Source of the DNA: CAIWHR01 sp963741355 | GTDB taxonomy: Bacteria > Pseudomonadota > Gammaproteobacteria > Burkholderiales > Casimicrobiaceae | Direction: 5' to 3' | DNA length: 64,000 bases | Assembly (NCBI GenBank): GCA_963741355.1 | Contig: CAVUIG010000011.1 | Location: forward strand, 121,839 to 185,838 | Shown: positions 26,867-35,435 of the stretch, piece by piece | Numbering within the stretch: the stretch's first letter is position 1 | Layout of the letters: every line of letters begins with the position of its first letter | The notes under the pieces: generated by a model | What the model was told of the DNA's origin: nothing | Seen by the model: only the letters and a program-made list of their open reading frames with translations | The model's database searches: none | Translations under genes and position numbers: made by a program

Positions 26867-27245
26867 GGCCCCCCCACGCTTGCGGCCTCATTGGCCAATT
26901 CGGCCGCTGCGCTGCCCCCGGAGGGACGCCTGTGCGAGCAGGGCAAAGACAAGGACGTCTGCGCGAGCGGGGCGAAGCCAAGGCCCGAAGGGCGCGTCCG
27001 CGAGCGCGGGTGGCGCCCGACGCGCAGGGGCATCGAGCGTCTGGACCCTGCAATGAGGGCGCACCGAAGGGCGCGTCTGCGAGCACAGGTGGCGGCCGAC
27101 TCCGCGACGTCGCGGTTCCGGCACGATCTCGCGGAGCCCGCGATTCGCGCCTTGACGGCCCGGCGGCGCTCATGTGTGCCCCCACGCTTGCGGCTTCGCC
27201 GCGCGCGCCGGGCGCAATTCGCGCCTTGGGACGGCCCGGCGGCGC
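26867..27245 (-). repeat. Repeat-rich spacer between natA and natB
   Basis: 379 bp with no credible gene. Two kinds of duplication are visible. First, aagggcgcgt(c/t)(c/t)gcgagc... at about 26986 and 27070 repeats with a period near 84 bp and a weaker third copy at about 26925. Second, read on the minus strand, ATGAGCGCCGCCGGGCCGTC occurs twice (ending at 27173 and 27250), and the leader gccgcaagcgtggggg precedes both the natB ATG and one of these ATGs. It looks like degenerate duplication of the 5' end of natB or an intergenic repeat family. Confidence 0.6.
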
Positions 27246-27989
27246 TCATGCCGCCAGCCCCTCGCCGGAGCCCAGCAGCGCGACGAAGGCGTCCTCGAGC
27301 GACGCCGCGCCGGACCGCGCAACGAGCTCCGCGGCCGTGCCGGTGGCGATCACTCTGCCGTGCCCGAGGATCACGATGCGATCGCACAGCGCCGTGACCT
27401 CCTGCATCACGTGCGACGAGAAGACGAGGCAGCGCCCCTGGTCGCGCAATCCGCGCAGCAGCGCACGCAGCGCACGGGTGCTCATGATGTCGAGGCCGTT
27501 GGTCGGCTCGTCGAGCAGCAGCGTGTGCGGGTCGTGGACGAGCGCACGGGCGATCGCGACCTTCATCCGCTCGCCCTGCGAGTAGCCCTGCGCGCGGCGG
27601 TCGGCGATGTCGGCGATCCCGAGCGCGGCGACGAGCTCCTCGACGCGCGCGTCGAGCGGCCCGCCCGATCCGCCGTGCAGCGCGCCGAAGTAGCGGATGT
27701 TCTCCCGGCCGGTGAGCCGCGGATAGAGGCCGCGCGCGTCGGAGAGCACGCCGATGGTCCGTCGCACCGCGTAGCGATCGCGCACCACGTCGTGGCCGTC
27801 GATCGTCGCGCCGCCGGAATCCGGGCGCATCAGCGTGGCGAGCATGCGCAGGAGCGTGGTCTTGCCGGCGCCGTTCGGGCCGAGGAGGCCGGTGATCTCG
27901 CCGTCGGCGGCCGCGAAGGAGACGCCCGCGACGGCCTTCACTTCGGCGCGCTTGCCGAATGCCTTGGCCAGCTGGTCGACCGTGATCAT
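27246..27989 (-). CDS. natA: ABC transporter ATP-binding protein (NatA-like)
   Basis: 247 aa ATPase. Walker A GPNGAGKTTLLRMLA, Q-loop SDARGLYPRLTGRENI, signature YSQGERMKVAIARAL, Walker B LLLDEPTNGLD and H-loop FSSHVMQEV are present, the pattern of the NatA/DrrA branch that pairs with ABC-2 permeases. Its ATG overlaps the stop of the alpha/beta hydrolase gene (ATGA at 27986-27989), so the order hydrolase-natA-natB on the minus strand is probably one operon. Confidence 0.92.
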   Translation of the reverse strand: MITVDQLAKAFGKRAEVKAVAGVSFAAADGEITGLLGPNGAGKTTLLRMLATLMRPDSGGATIDGHDVVRDRYAVRRTIGVLSDARGLYPRLTGRENIRYFGALHGGSGGPLDARVEELVAALGIADIADRRAQGYSQGERMKVAIARALVHDPHTLLLDEPTNGLDIMSTRALRALLRGLRDQGRCLVFSSHVMQEVTALCDRIVILGHGRVIATGTAAELVARSGAASLEDAFVALLGSGEGLAA

Positions 27990-29477
27990 CCGCGCGCCCC
28001 AAGCCGGTCGGGCCACAACGCGGGCGCGACGCTGTTCTCGAAGTGCTCCACGCAATCCTTCGGCAGCGTGGCGAACGTCGGATCGTCGATGAACGCCGCA
28101 ACGAGCTGCGGGCCGCAGGCATGGGGCGTCACGATGTGGCCGTAGCCACGCGCGACGACGTGCCGGCTGTTGGAGAGCGTCTTCGCGACGAGCGCACCGT
28201 TCGCCGGCGGCGTGACCGGATCGAGCCCGCCCGAAAGAATGAGCACCGGCACGTCGCTCGTGACGGGCGTGGCGGCATCCGCCGGTGCCGTGCCTTTCGG
28301 CCAGACGTCGCACACGGCGAGCGCGCGCCGCGCGAGGCTCGCCGTGCGCACGTTCTCGAGAGCGCGCTCGGCGTCCGCGTGCGACACGCGCGGGACGTCC
28401 TCGGTGCAGGTCACCGAGTAATGCAACGCGGTATTGAGCTGCTCGGCGAGATCGCCGGTGACAAGATCGAGGGTCGCGAGCAGCGGACCGTAATCGCCCG
28501 CCGCGGCGCGTGCGATGACCTCGGGCAGCAGCGCGCGGAGCTCCGGCGCGTAGGTGAACGGCTGCAGCGCGGCCAGGACGTGATCGAACGTGATGCGAAC
28601 GCGGCGCGTCTCGCCCGTGCGCGGGTCGGCATAGGTGATCTCGTGCCCGGCGGCTCCCAGGGACGCGCGGATCGACGCCAGCGTCGCCGCGAGATCGGGA
28701 TGCGCGGTGCGGCAGGGGACCGCGGCCGCACAGGCGCCGATGAGCGCGGACAGCGCCGCGTCGCGCGACGGCCAGACATCGAGCGTGACGCGCATCGAAG
28801 GCGGCGCGACGCCGTCGAGCACGATGCTGCGCACGCGCTCCGGATGGCGCCGCAGGTATTCCAGCGCGACGCGCGTTCCATACGAGCCGCCCCACAGGTT
28901 GATCCTGCGGTAACCCAGCGCCGCGCGCATGGCGTCGAGATCGGCGACCCAGGCTTCCGTGGTGTACTGACGCGCATCGACGCCACGCGCGGCAAGCTCG
29001 CGCGCGCAGGCGGCAGCGTTTTGCGCGAAATCGAGGTCGAGCGCCGCGAGCGTCGAATCCTCCGGCTTCAGCGCCTCGCAGTCGAGCGGCGACGACCGTC
29101 CCGTGCCGCGGGGGTCGACGAGGACGACGTCGCGGTCCTTGCGCACGCCGGTCAGCTGCGCCGCGAACGGACCGAGCTGCGAGGCCGCCTGTCCGGGTCC
29201 GCCAGGGAGGACGAACAGCGGATCGGGCTTGGGATCGAGCGTGTTCGCGGGGAGCATCGCGACGGCGATCGCGATCCTGCGCCCGTCGGGCACCGCGCGA
29301 TTTTCCGGGACCTCGAGCGTGCCGCATTGCGCGGCGATCGAAAGCCTCGGCAGCCGGCACTCCGACAGCGCGATCGTGCGGCGCGCTGCGTCGCTTCCGT
29401 CGCCGCATCCCGCGAGCACGACGAGCACGCCGGCGACGGGCGACGAGCCGGCAGGCGAGTTCGGCGATTCGTTTCAT
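27986..29477 (-). CDS. Alpha/beta hydrolase lipoprotein (TAP-like), frameshifted as read
   Basis: About 497 aa, tripeptidyl-aminopeptidase-like hydrolase. After one extra G at 29438-29440 is removed, the N-terminus reads MKRIAELACRLVAVAGVLVV followed by LAGC, a clear lipoprotein signal that neither frame gives alone. The nucleophile is in LWGGSYGTRVALE, the oxyanion region is VLPGGPGQAAS, and the C-terminal TAP-like part has the acid in SGGLDPVTPP and His in ARGYGHIV. Length 1492 nt is 3n+1. It should be a periplasmic or outer-membrane-anchored peptidase or esterase; substrate unknown. First gene of the probable operon with natA and natB. Confidence 0.85.
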
Positions 29478-29617
29478 CGCCGGGGATGGTAGCAGAGGCA
29501 ACGCCATGCGCCGGAAGGCGGCGCGTCGAAGCGACTTGTGCGGGGCGAGCCGTGCCGCCGCGGCTATACTTGCCGCCACCTCATCCTGCTTCCGGGCGCT
29601 TCGGCCCGGCGCCCGCC

Positions 29618-30475
29618 ATGACCACGCGCGACCTCGAGCCCGGCATCGTCACCGACCTCACCAATCGGCTTTCGTACGGCGGCTATCTCCGGCTCGACCG
29701 GCTCCTCACCGCACAGGAGCCGCTGTCCGGCACGGCGAGCACGCCGCCGCGGCACGACGAGATGATGTTCATCATCCAGCACCAGACCTCGGAGCTCTGG
29801 ATGAAGCTCGCGATCCACGAGCTGAAGGCGGCGATTGGCTTCGTGCGCGCCGACCGGCTCGCCGCGTGCTTCAAGATCCTCGCGCGGGTGAAGCTGATCC
29901 AGAAGCAGCTGTTCGAGCAGTGGGCGGTGCTGGAAACGCTGACGCCGTCCGAGTACGAGGCGTTCCGCCCGGCGCTCGGCGCCTCGTCCGGATTCCAGTC
30001 GGCGCAATACCGCGCGCTCGAGTTCCTGCTCGGCAACAAGCAGGCGGCGCTGGTCGACGTCTTCCGCTACGACCCCGCCGTTCACGCCGAACTCACCGAG
30101 CTCCTGCACGCGCCCAGCCTCTACGACGAGTTCCTGCGCCATCTCGCCCGCCGCGGCCTGCCGGTGCCGGCGTCGTGCGTCGAGCGCGACTGGTCGCAGC
30201 CGCACGTGCGCAATTCCGAGCTCGTCGCCGTGTTCAAGACCATCTACGACGATCCCGACAAATGGTGGGACGCCTACGAGATGGCGGAGAAGCTGGTCGA
30301 CGTCGAGGAGTCGTTCCAGCTCTGGCGGTTCCGGCACATGAAGACGGTCGAGCGCATCATCGGCCACAAGAGCGGCACCGGCGGCAGCTCCGGCGTCGCA
30401 TTCCTCAAGCGCGCGCTCGACTACGCATTCTTTCCGGAGCTGATCGACGTGCGCGGCGAGATCGGGGCGCGCTGA
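29618..30475 (+). CDS. kynA: Tryptophan 2,3-dioxygenase
   Basis: 285 aa haem enzyme opening the tryptophan ring to N-formylkynurenine. Haem-pocket and substrate motifs: MMFIIQHQTSELWMKL (catalytic-side His), SSGFQSAQYRALEF, and FRHMKTVERIIGHKSGTGGSSGV (proximal His and the substrate-binding GTGGSSG loop). The N-terminus (DLTNRLSYGGYLRLDRLL) is standard. A kynureninase-like gene lies 1.4 kb downstream on the same strand, supporting a tryptophan degradation role; kynB (formamidase) is not in the window. Confidence 0.96.
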   Translation: MTTRDLEPGIVTDLTNRLSYGGYLRLDRLLTAQEPLSGTASTPPRHDEMMFIIQHQTSELWMKLAIHELKAAIGFVRADRLAACFKILARVKLIQKQLFEQWAVLETLTPSEYEAFRPALGASSGFQSAQYRALEFLLGNKQAALVDVFRYDPAVHAELTELLHAPSLYDEFLRHLARRGLPVPASCVERDWSQPHVRNSELVAVFKTIYDDPDKWWDAYEMAEKLVDVEESFQLWRFRHMKTVERIIGHKSGTGGSSGVAFLKRALDYAFFPELIDVRGEIGAR

Positions 30476-30507
30476 CGGCGCCCGCCTTTCGCAGTATCAT
30501 CGAAGCC

Positions 30508-31027
30508 ATGGGTGCTTCGCGCCGCCGGATCGCCGCCGCTGACAGTTTGCATGGTTGCGACGCTCGCGATGTTCGCCGGAAGATCCGCCGACGCCACGCA
30601 TACGCCGCAACACAGTCCCTGCCGAGTCGTGACACCGGCGGAAATTACCGAGCAGACGCGGGAGCAGGTGCCGGTCGTGGACGAATTGATGCCTCGCGGC
30701 GAGACGCGATGTGATGTCATCTTCCATACGCGCAGCATGAGCATGCTGCTGTTCACGGTCACCTCGGCGCGCGAGCGCGCGTACGCGGCCAACTGGATGG
30801 TCCGCACGGCCGGCAACTTCTACCGGGAGCGGAAGTATCCGGACGCGGAGTGCTACACCGAAGTGCCCGAGCGGCCGAACCGGGACTCGAAGTTCAGGAC
30901 GGTGTGCACCGGGCGCGCTGCGGGCGGGCGCGAGGTCGTCGTCGTCGTCACGGTGGACGAACATCTATTCATGATGGACATGGATAACCTGCGCCCTCTC
31001 GCCGTGCTGGCGGCATCGCGCCTGTGA
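30508..31027 (+). CDS. Hypothetical exported protein, frameshifted as read
   Basis: About 172 aa, no family recognised. From ATG 30508, removing one base at 30536-30539 gives MGASRRRIAALTVCMVATLA..., a good signal peptide ending near RSADA; the two frames separately give none. The mature part begins THTPQHSPCRVVTPAEI and contains three cysteines (in SPCRVV, DAECYTE and RTVCTGR), likely disulfides. Length 520 nt is 3n+1. It starts 33 bases after kynA. If the frame break is rejected, GTG 30512 or ATG 30551 would start the remaining ORF. Confidence 0.6.
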
Positions 31028-31064
31028 TCCCTGGCGTAAGACGGTTGCTGGCCGGAGGCTGCGC

Positions 31065-31859
31065 ATGAAAATACTGCTGGCAATCGTCGTCGCCGGGTTG
31101 GGGGTTGCATTGTTCGTTCGATTCCTGCCCGACCACGGACCGCGCGCAGCGCGTCAACGAACGCGAGTTCGAGGCGGCCACCGGGCAGAAGCTGCGTCCC
31201 GGCGCGCCGCTCCCGCAGACCTCGGAGGACGTCGCGGTGTTGCGCGAGGGCAAGAAACCCTTGCCGGCCGAAGAGGCCAAACGGCAGCAGGCGGTCAACG
31301 CGGAGCTCGACCGGATCGAGGCGCTGAAGGCGAGCGACCCCGCTGAAGCCGGACGGCAGCTATTGGCGCTGAACGATCGGCTGTGCCGCGAGGGGAAGGC
31401 GATGGCCTGCGAGGCCGCGCAGGGAGCGCGCGCCAGCGCAGCGATGCACACGGCCGTCGCCGCGTACGAGGCGGGCGATCGTGCAACGACGGCGCGGGAA
31501 GTCGGTGTCGCGATCGTGGCGTACAACGAACGGAGACGCCTCGAGTGCTACCGCGGTGAGGGATACGTGTGCGCGCCCTGGTGCAGGACATGCGCAATCC
31601 GGACGTGCAGCAGGCCTACGAGCCGCGCTGCAACGCCGGGGAATTGCGCGCCTGCATCCTGCTCGCGGATTTCCACCTCCGGTACCTCGGGTATGGCGGC
31701 ACGTCGGAGGGGGCGCGCACCTATGTCGCGGCGGCGAGCGCACTGGTCGACGCGGACACCTCGAACGGGGACCGCCGCGATGTCGCCCGGATCGAGTCCG
31801 CATTGCGCAAGAGCGAAAGCGGAACGCCCGCGGGCAAAGCGCGGCGCCGGAACCGATGA
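31065..31859 (+). CDS. Hypothetical membrane-anchored protein, frame broken twice as read
   Basis: A protein of about 264 aa pieced from three frames. MKILLAIVVAGLGVALFVRFLP is a single N-terminal TM or signal anchor; the middle (EREFEAATGQKLRPGAPLP ... LDRIEALKASDPAEAGRQLLAL) and the end (NAGELRACILLADFHLRYLG) have helical, Sel1-like character with paired cysteines. Breaks lie at about 31130 (+1) and 31565-31570 (-1). No family assigned. The C-terminal frame is supported by consistent GC3 and by stop TGA at 31857-31859, which overlaps a possible ATG for the next gene. Confidence 0.5.
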
Positions 31860-31908
31860 GTGCAAGCCCTCGTCACGCTGCGAATCGAGCCAGCGGCCGA
31901 GTGCCCGC

Positions 31909-33120
31909 GTGAATTCGCGCGCCGGAGCCGCGTCCCTGGAGGCGCTCGACGAGGTCCCGCTGACCGAGGCCGGTATCCGCGCGCGCATCCTGCCGCTGTT
32001 CTCGCGGGTGCTCGCGGCGAATCGCGGCCGCGTCTATCTCGCGAACCACTCGCTCGGCCGTCCGCTCGACGCAACCGAGGACGACGTGCGCGAAGCGCTT
32101 CGCTTGTGGTACGAGCGGATGGGCGACGCCTGGGACGAGTGGAACGCCGAGAGCGATGCCTTCCGTGCGCGCATCGCGCGGCTGCTGGGCTCGCCGCGCG
32201 CCGACTGCGTCGTCCCCAAGACGAGCGCGGGGCAGGGGCTGCGCGCCGTGCTGAACACGTACGATGTGCCGCCTCGCGTCGTGGCGACGCGCGGCGAATT
32301 CGACTCGCTCGACGTGATCCTGCGCACGTACGCCGAGCGCGGCCGGATATCGCTCGCATTGGTCGAGGCGCGCGACGGCGACTTCTCCGCCGGCGACATC
32401 GTCGCCGCGATCACGCCGGGCACGGAGCTCGTCGTCATGTCGCAGGTGATGTTCGAGACGGGCGCGATCGTGCCCGACCTGCCGGCCATCGTCGCGCGCG
32501 CGCACGCGGTCGGCGCGCGGATGCTGCTCGACGTCTATCATTCCGTGGGCGTCTTCCCGGTGAATGTCGCCGCGCTCGACGTGGATTTCGCCGTCGGCGG
32601 CAGCTACAAATACCTGCGCGGCGGTCCCGGCGCGTGCTATCTGTACATCGCGCCGCGTCACGTCGACGCCGGGCTCGCGACGCTCGACACGGGCTGGTTC
32701 GCGAAGGAGTCGCCGTTCACCTACGCGCGGCCGCATCCGCCGCGCTTCGCGCCGGGCGGCGACGCCTGGCTCGAATCCACGCCCGCGGTGCTGCCGCTCT
32801 ATCAGGCGCGCGCCGGGCAGCGCCTTGCGCTGGCGATCGGCGTCGAGCGGCTGCGCGCGCATTCGCTCGGCCTGCAGCGGCGGCTCGTCGAATTGCTTGC
32901 CGAGCGTGGCGTCGCCGCTCGCGGTGGCACGCCCGACCGCGGCGCGTTCGTGGTCATCCGCGACGCACGGGCCCGTGCGCTTGTCGACAAGCTCGAGCAG
33001 CGCGGCGTCGTCACCGATGCCCGCGGTGAATGGCTGCGGCTGTGCCCGGACGTGCTGACGGTCGATGCGGAACTCGTTGCCGCCGCGGAAGCCGTTGCGG
33101 CAGCCATGACGGCCGGCTGA
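31909..33120 (+). CDS. Kynureninase-like PLP enzyme (aminotransferase class V fold)
   Basis: About 403 aa. VYLANHSLGRPLDATEDDV near the start resembles the YLDGNSLGR motif of kynureninase; MLLDVYHSVGVFP holds the PLP-pairing Asp and GGSYKYLRGGPGACYLY the PLP lysine, again as in kynureninase (YKYLNGGPG). The reaction would be kynurenine or hydroxykynurenine to anthranilate plus alanine. Location downstream of kynA supports this, but the protein is diverged, so another C-C or C-S lyase is possible. GTG 31909 is used; ATG 31856, overlapping the preceding stop, would fit if a base is missing between. Confidence 0.75.
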   Translation: MNSRAGAASLEALDEVPLTEAGIRARILPLFSRVLAANRGRVYLANHSLGRPLDATEDDVREALRLWYERMGDAWDEWNAESDAFRARIARLLGSPRADCVVPKTSAGQGLRAVLNTYDVPPRVVATRGEFDSLDVILRTYAERGRISLALVEARDGDFSAGDIVAAITPGTELVVMSQVMFETGAIVPDLPAIVARAHAVGARMLLDVYHSVGVFPVNVAALDVDFAVGGSYKYLRGGPGACYLYIAPRHVDAGLATLDTGWFAKESPFTYARPHPPRFAPGGDAWLESTPAVLPLYQARAGQRLALAIGVERLRAHSLGLQRRLVELLAERGVAARGGTPDRGAFVVIRDARARALVDKLEQRGVVTDARGEWLRLCPDVLTVDAELVAAAEAVAAAMTAG

Positions 33121-33178
33121 TCATCCCCGCAGGTGCCGGTCATTCCGGCGACTCGGCTTGCGTTCCGCGGTCGCGGGC

Positions 33179-33430
33179 TCAGGGCCCGCGGGTGATGAAC
33201 CTGACCAGCGCCACCAGCGCCAGCACGAAGACCAGTGCGGAAAGGACCCCGACGATGATCACGTGCTGAGGCTTCAGCTTGACTGCATCGGCGCGCATGT
33301 CGCGGCCCTTCCTGACGCCGAAGAAGCTCCAGAAGACGGCACCCGCGGCCTGGGCGAACGGGGCGCGCGGCGGCTCGGCCGGCGAGGGCGGTCGCGCGGG
33401 TTCCATCGGGGGCACAGGATCGGAAGTCAC
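33179..33430 (-). CDS. DUF2970 membrane protein
   Basis: About 83 aa. FWSFFGVRKGRDMRADAVKLKPQHVIIVGVLSALVFVLALVALVRFI is the complete DUF2970 signature: a soluble AVFWSFFGVRK stretch followed by one TM helix. The family is nearly restricted to betaproteobacteria, supporting the taxonomic guess. Function unknown. The start is uncertain: GTG 33430 or ATG 33406, the difference being eight Pro-rich residues. Convergent with the kynureninase-like gene. Confidence 0.82.
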   Translation of the reverse strand: MTSDPVPPMEPARPPSPAEPPRAPFAQAAGAVFWSFFGVRKGRDMRADAVKLKPQHVIIVGVLSALVFVLALVALVRFITRGP

Positions 33431-33577
33431 GGTTGCGGTGCGAGCGTTTTGGTCAGGGGTTCGCCGATGGTAGCACCGGCAGATCCCGCGTCCGGCCGTC
33501 CGGCGCATCCGGGCCGGCGGCGCGTGCGTATAGCGGGGTGCAGCCGAATCGGCCGCGATACCCCGTGGAGGAATGCC

Positions 33578-34019
33578 ATGCCCGCTCGCCTTGCCCGTTA
33601 CGTGGTACCCGCCCGTACTCGCCGTGATGCTGGCCGCCTGCCAGACGATGGCGCCGGCCCCCCAGAAGACGTTGTACGACCGCCTCGGCGGACAGCCCGC
33701 GATCACCGCCGTCGTCGACGACTTCGTCGGCAACGTCGCGGCCGACAACCGGATCAACGGATTCTTCGCCAAGACCGACATTCCCCGCCTGAAGCGCCTG
33801 CTGGTCGAGCAGCTCTGCGCCGGCACCGGCGGGCCGTGCACCTACACCGGCCGCAGCATGCCGGAGGCGCACAAGGGAATGCACATCACCGATGCGCAGT
33901 TCGGCGCGCTGGTCGAGGACCTGCAGAAGTCGCTCAACAAGTTCAAGGTTCCCGAAAAGGAGCAATCCGACCTGCTTGCGATCCTCGGGCCGATGAAGCC
34001 ATCGATCGTCGGACAGTGA
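33578..34019 (+). CDS. Group 1 truncated haemoglobin lipoprotein, frameshifted as read
   Basis: About 146 aa. TrHb1 landmarks: LYDRLGGQPAITAVVDDFV, a helix E region ending RSMPEAHKGMHITDAQF with the proximal His, and a C-terminal helix. ATG 33578 has GGAGGA five bases upstream; removing one C at 33612-33614 turns the start into MPARLARYVVPAVLAVMLAAC, a good lipoprotein signal with lipobox LAAC. The in-frame ATG 33573 abuts the ribosome site and is less likely. Group 1 globins usually bind O2 or NO in the cytoplasm; an exported, lipid-anchored form is unusual but known in proteobacteria. Confidence 0.82.
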
Positions 34020-34111
34020 CGCGGTGAACGGGCGGCGGCGCCGCGCGCGCGGCCGCCCGATTAAGGCGATCCGGAACTTGGCGCGCGGCCCGTCGGCGCG
34101 CCGGAGGACAC

Positions 34112-34264
34112 TCAGCCGTCTTTGTCGGCCTGTTTCCTGAAGCGCTCCCGGATCTTGCCCTCGTCGAGATCGCCGAACGTGTAGGAAGCCTCGAGCCACA
34201 TCACGTTGATGATGCCGAACGCGAGCGCGAGGCCGAGGCCGAGGATCCACGTGAAATACCACAT
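34112..34264 (-). CDS. cydX: Cytochrome bd small subunit CydX
   Basis: 50 aa, read directly from the sequence: MWYFTWILGLGLALAFGIIN then VMWLEASYTFGDLD and a charged tail. This is the CydX/YbgT pattern (MWYFxWxLGxxLAxxFGIxNxxWxE), a single TM helix that stabilises the haem b595/d site. It lies 22 bases downstream of cydB as the last gene of the operon. Confidence 0.95.
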   Translation of the reverse strand: MWYFTWILGLGLALAFGIINVMWLEASYTFGDLDEGKIRERFRKQADKDG

Positions 34265-34286
34265 GCGTCGATGCTCCGGTCAGTGT

Positions 34287-35435
34287 TCAGTAGAGGCCAT
34301 GGCTGCCTTCCTTCACGTGCCGCTCGGTCACCTTGCCGCGCGTCACGTGATACGCCCATGCCGTGTAGGCGAGGACGATCGGAAGGAAGAGGAGAGTTCC
34401 CCAGAACATCACCTGCAGCGTGCGCCGGCTCGACACCGCGTCCCACACCGTGAGGCTGCTCGCCGGATCGCTCGATGACGGCATGATGAACGGAAAGAGC
34501 GCGAACCCCGCGGTGAGGACGACCCCGGCCACGGACGCCGAGGACAGCACGAACGCGAGGCCGACGCGGCGCCGCGCTGCCGCGAGCTGCGAGAGCAGCG
34601 CGCCGGCGAAGGCCGCCAGCGGCGCCAGCATCGTCCATGGATGCAGCGAATAGTTGTCGAGCCAGGCGCCGTGCGCCCGCACCACGGTCTTGGCGAGCGG
34701 GATGAACGACGCGTTTTCCGGCGGCATCGCGGTGATCCGGAATCCCTCGATGGACGTCGCGATGAAGACGCCGCCGGCGGCGAAGGCGACGATGAAGATC
34801 AGCGCGGCGATGCGCCCGGCGCGGCGCGCGCGCTCCTGCAGCGCGCCCTCGGTGCGAAGCACCAGGAACGACGCGCCGTGCATCGCCAGCATCGCGACGC
34901 TCACGACGCCGGCAAGAAGGCCGAACGGGTTCAGCATCTCGACGAAGCTGCCGGTGTAGAACACGCGCTGCTCCGCGTCGAAATGGAACGGCACGCCCTG
35001 CAGCAGGTTGCCGAACGCGACGCCGAAGACCAGCGCGGGCACGGTGCCGCCGGCGAAGATTCCCCAATCCCAGAACCGGCGCCAGCGCGGATCCTCGACC
35101 TTGCTCCGGTAATCGAACCCGACGGGCCGGAAGAAGAGCGCGAACAGCGTGAGGATCAGCGCGACGTAGAAGCCCGAGAATGCGGTGGCGTACACCAGCG
35201 GCCACGCCGCGAACGTGGCGCCGCCCGCGGTGATGAACCAGACCTGGTTGCCTTCCCACGTCGGCCCCACCGAGTTGAGCGCGACCCGGCGCTCGGTGTC
35301 GGTGCGGGCGACGAAGGGCAGCAGGGTGCCGACGCCGAGGTCGAATCCGTCGAGGATCGCGAATCCGACGAGCAGGGCGCCGACCAGCAGCCACCAGATG
35401 AGCTTCAGCGTCGCGTAGTCGAAGAGATAGATCAT
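34287..35435 (-). CDS. cydB: Cytochrome bd ubiquinol oxidase subunit II
   Basis: 382 aa integral membrane subunit with about eight TM helices. It opens MIYLFDYATLKLIWWLLVGA with ILDGFDLGVGTLLPFV, and contains the conserved GPTWEGNQVW and PFIMPSSSDPASSLTVWDA. It pairs with CydA and has no haem ligands of its own. Its ATG overlaps the cydA stop (ATGA at 35432-35435). Confidence 0.96.
   Translation of the reverse strand: MIYLFDYATLKLIWWLLVGALLVGFAILDGFDLGVGTLLPFVARTDTERRVALNSVGPTWEGNQVWFITAGGATFAAWPLVYATAFSGFYVALILTLFALFFRPVGFDYRSKVEDPRWRRFWDWGIFAGGTVPALVFGVAFGNLLQGVPFHFDAEQRVFYTGSFVEMLNPFGLLAGVVSVAMLAMHGASFLVLRTEGALQERARRAGRIAALIFIVAFAAGGVFIATSIEGFRITAMPPENASFIPLAKTVVRAHGAWLDNYSLHPWTMLAPLAAFAGALLSQLAAARRRVGLAFVLSSASVAGVVLTAGFALFPFIMPSSSDPASSLTVWDAVSSRRTLQVMFWGTLLFLPIVLAYTAWAYHVTRGKVTERHVKEGSHGLY

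Noticed and set aside
34029..34059. Stem cgggcggc/gccgcccg after the truncated haemoglobin gene as a terminator
   Set aside because: No T run follows (attaaggc), the loop is 15 bases and GC-only palindromes are common in this DNA.
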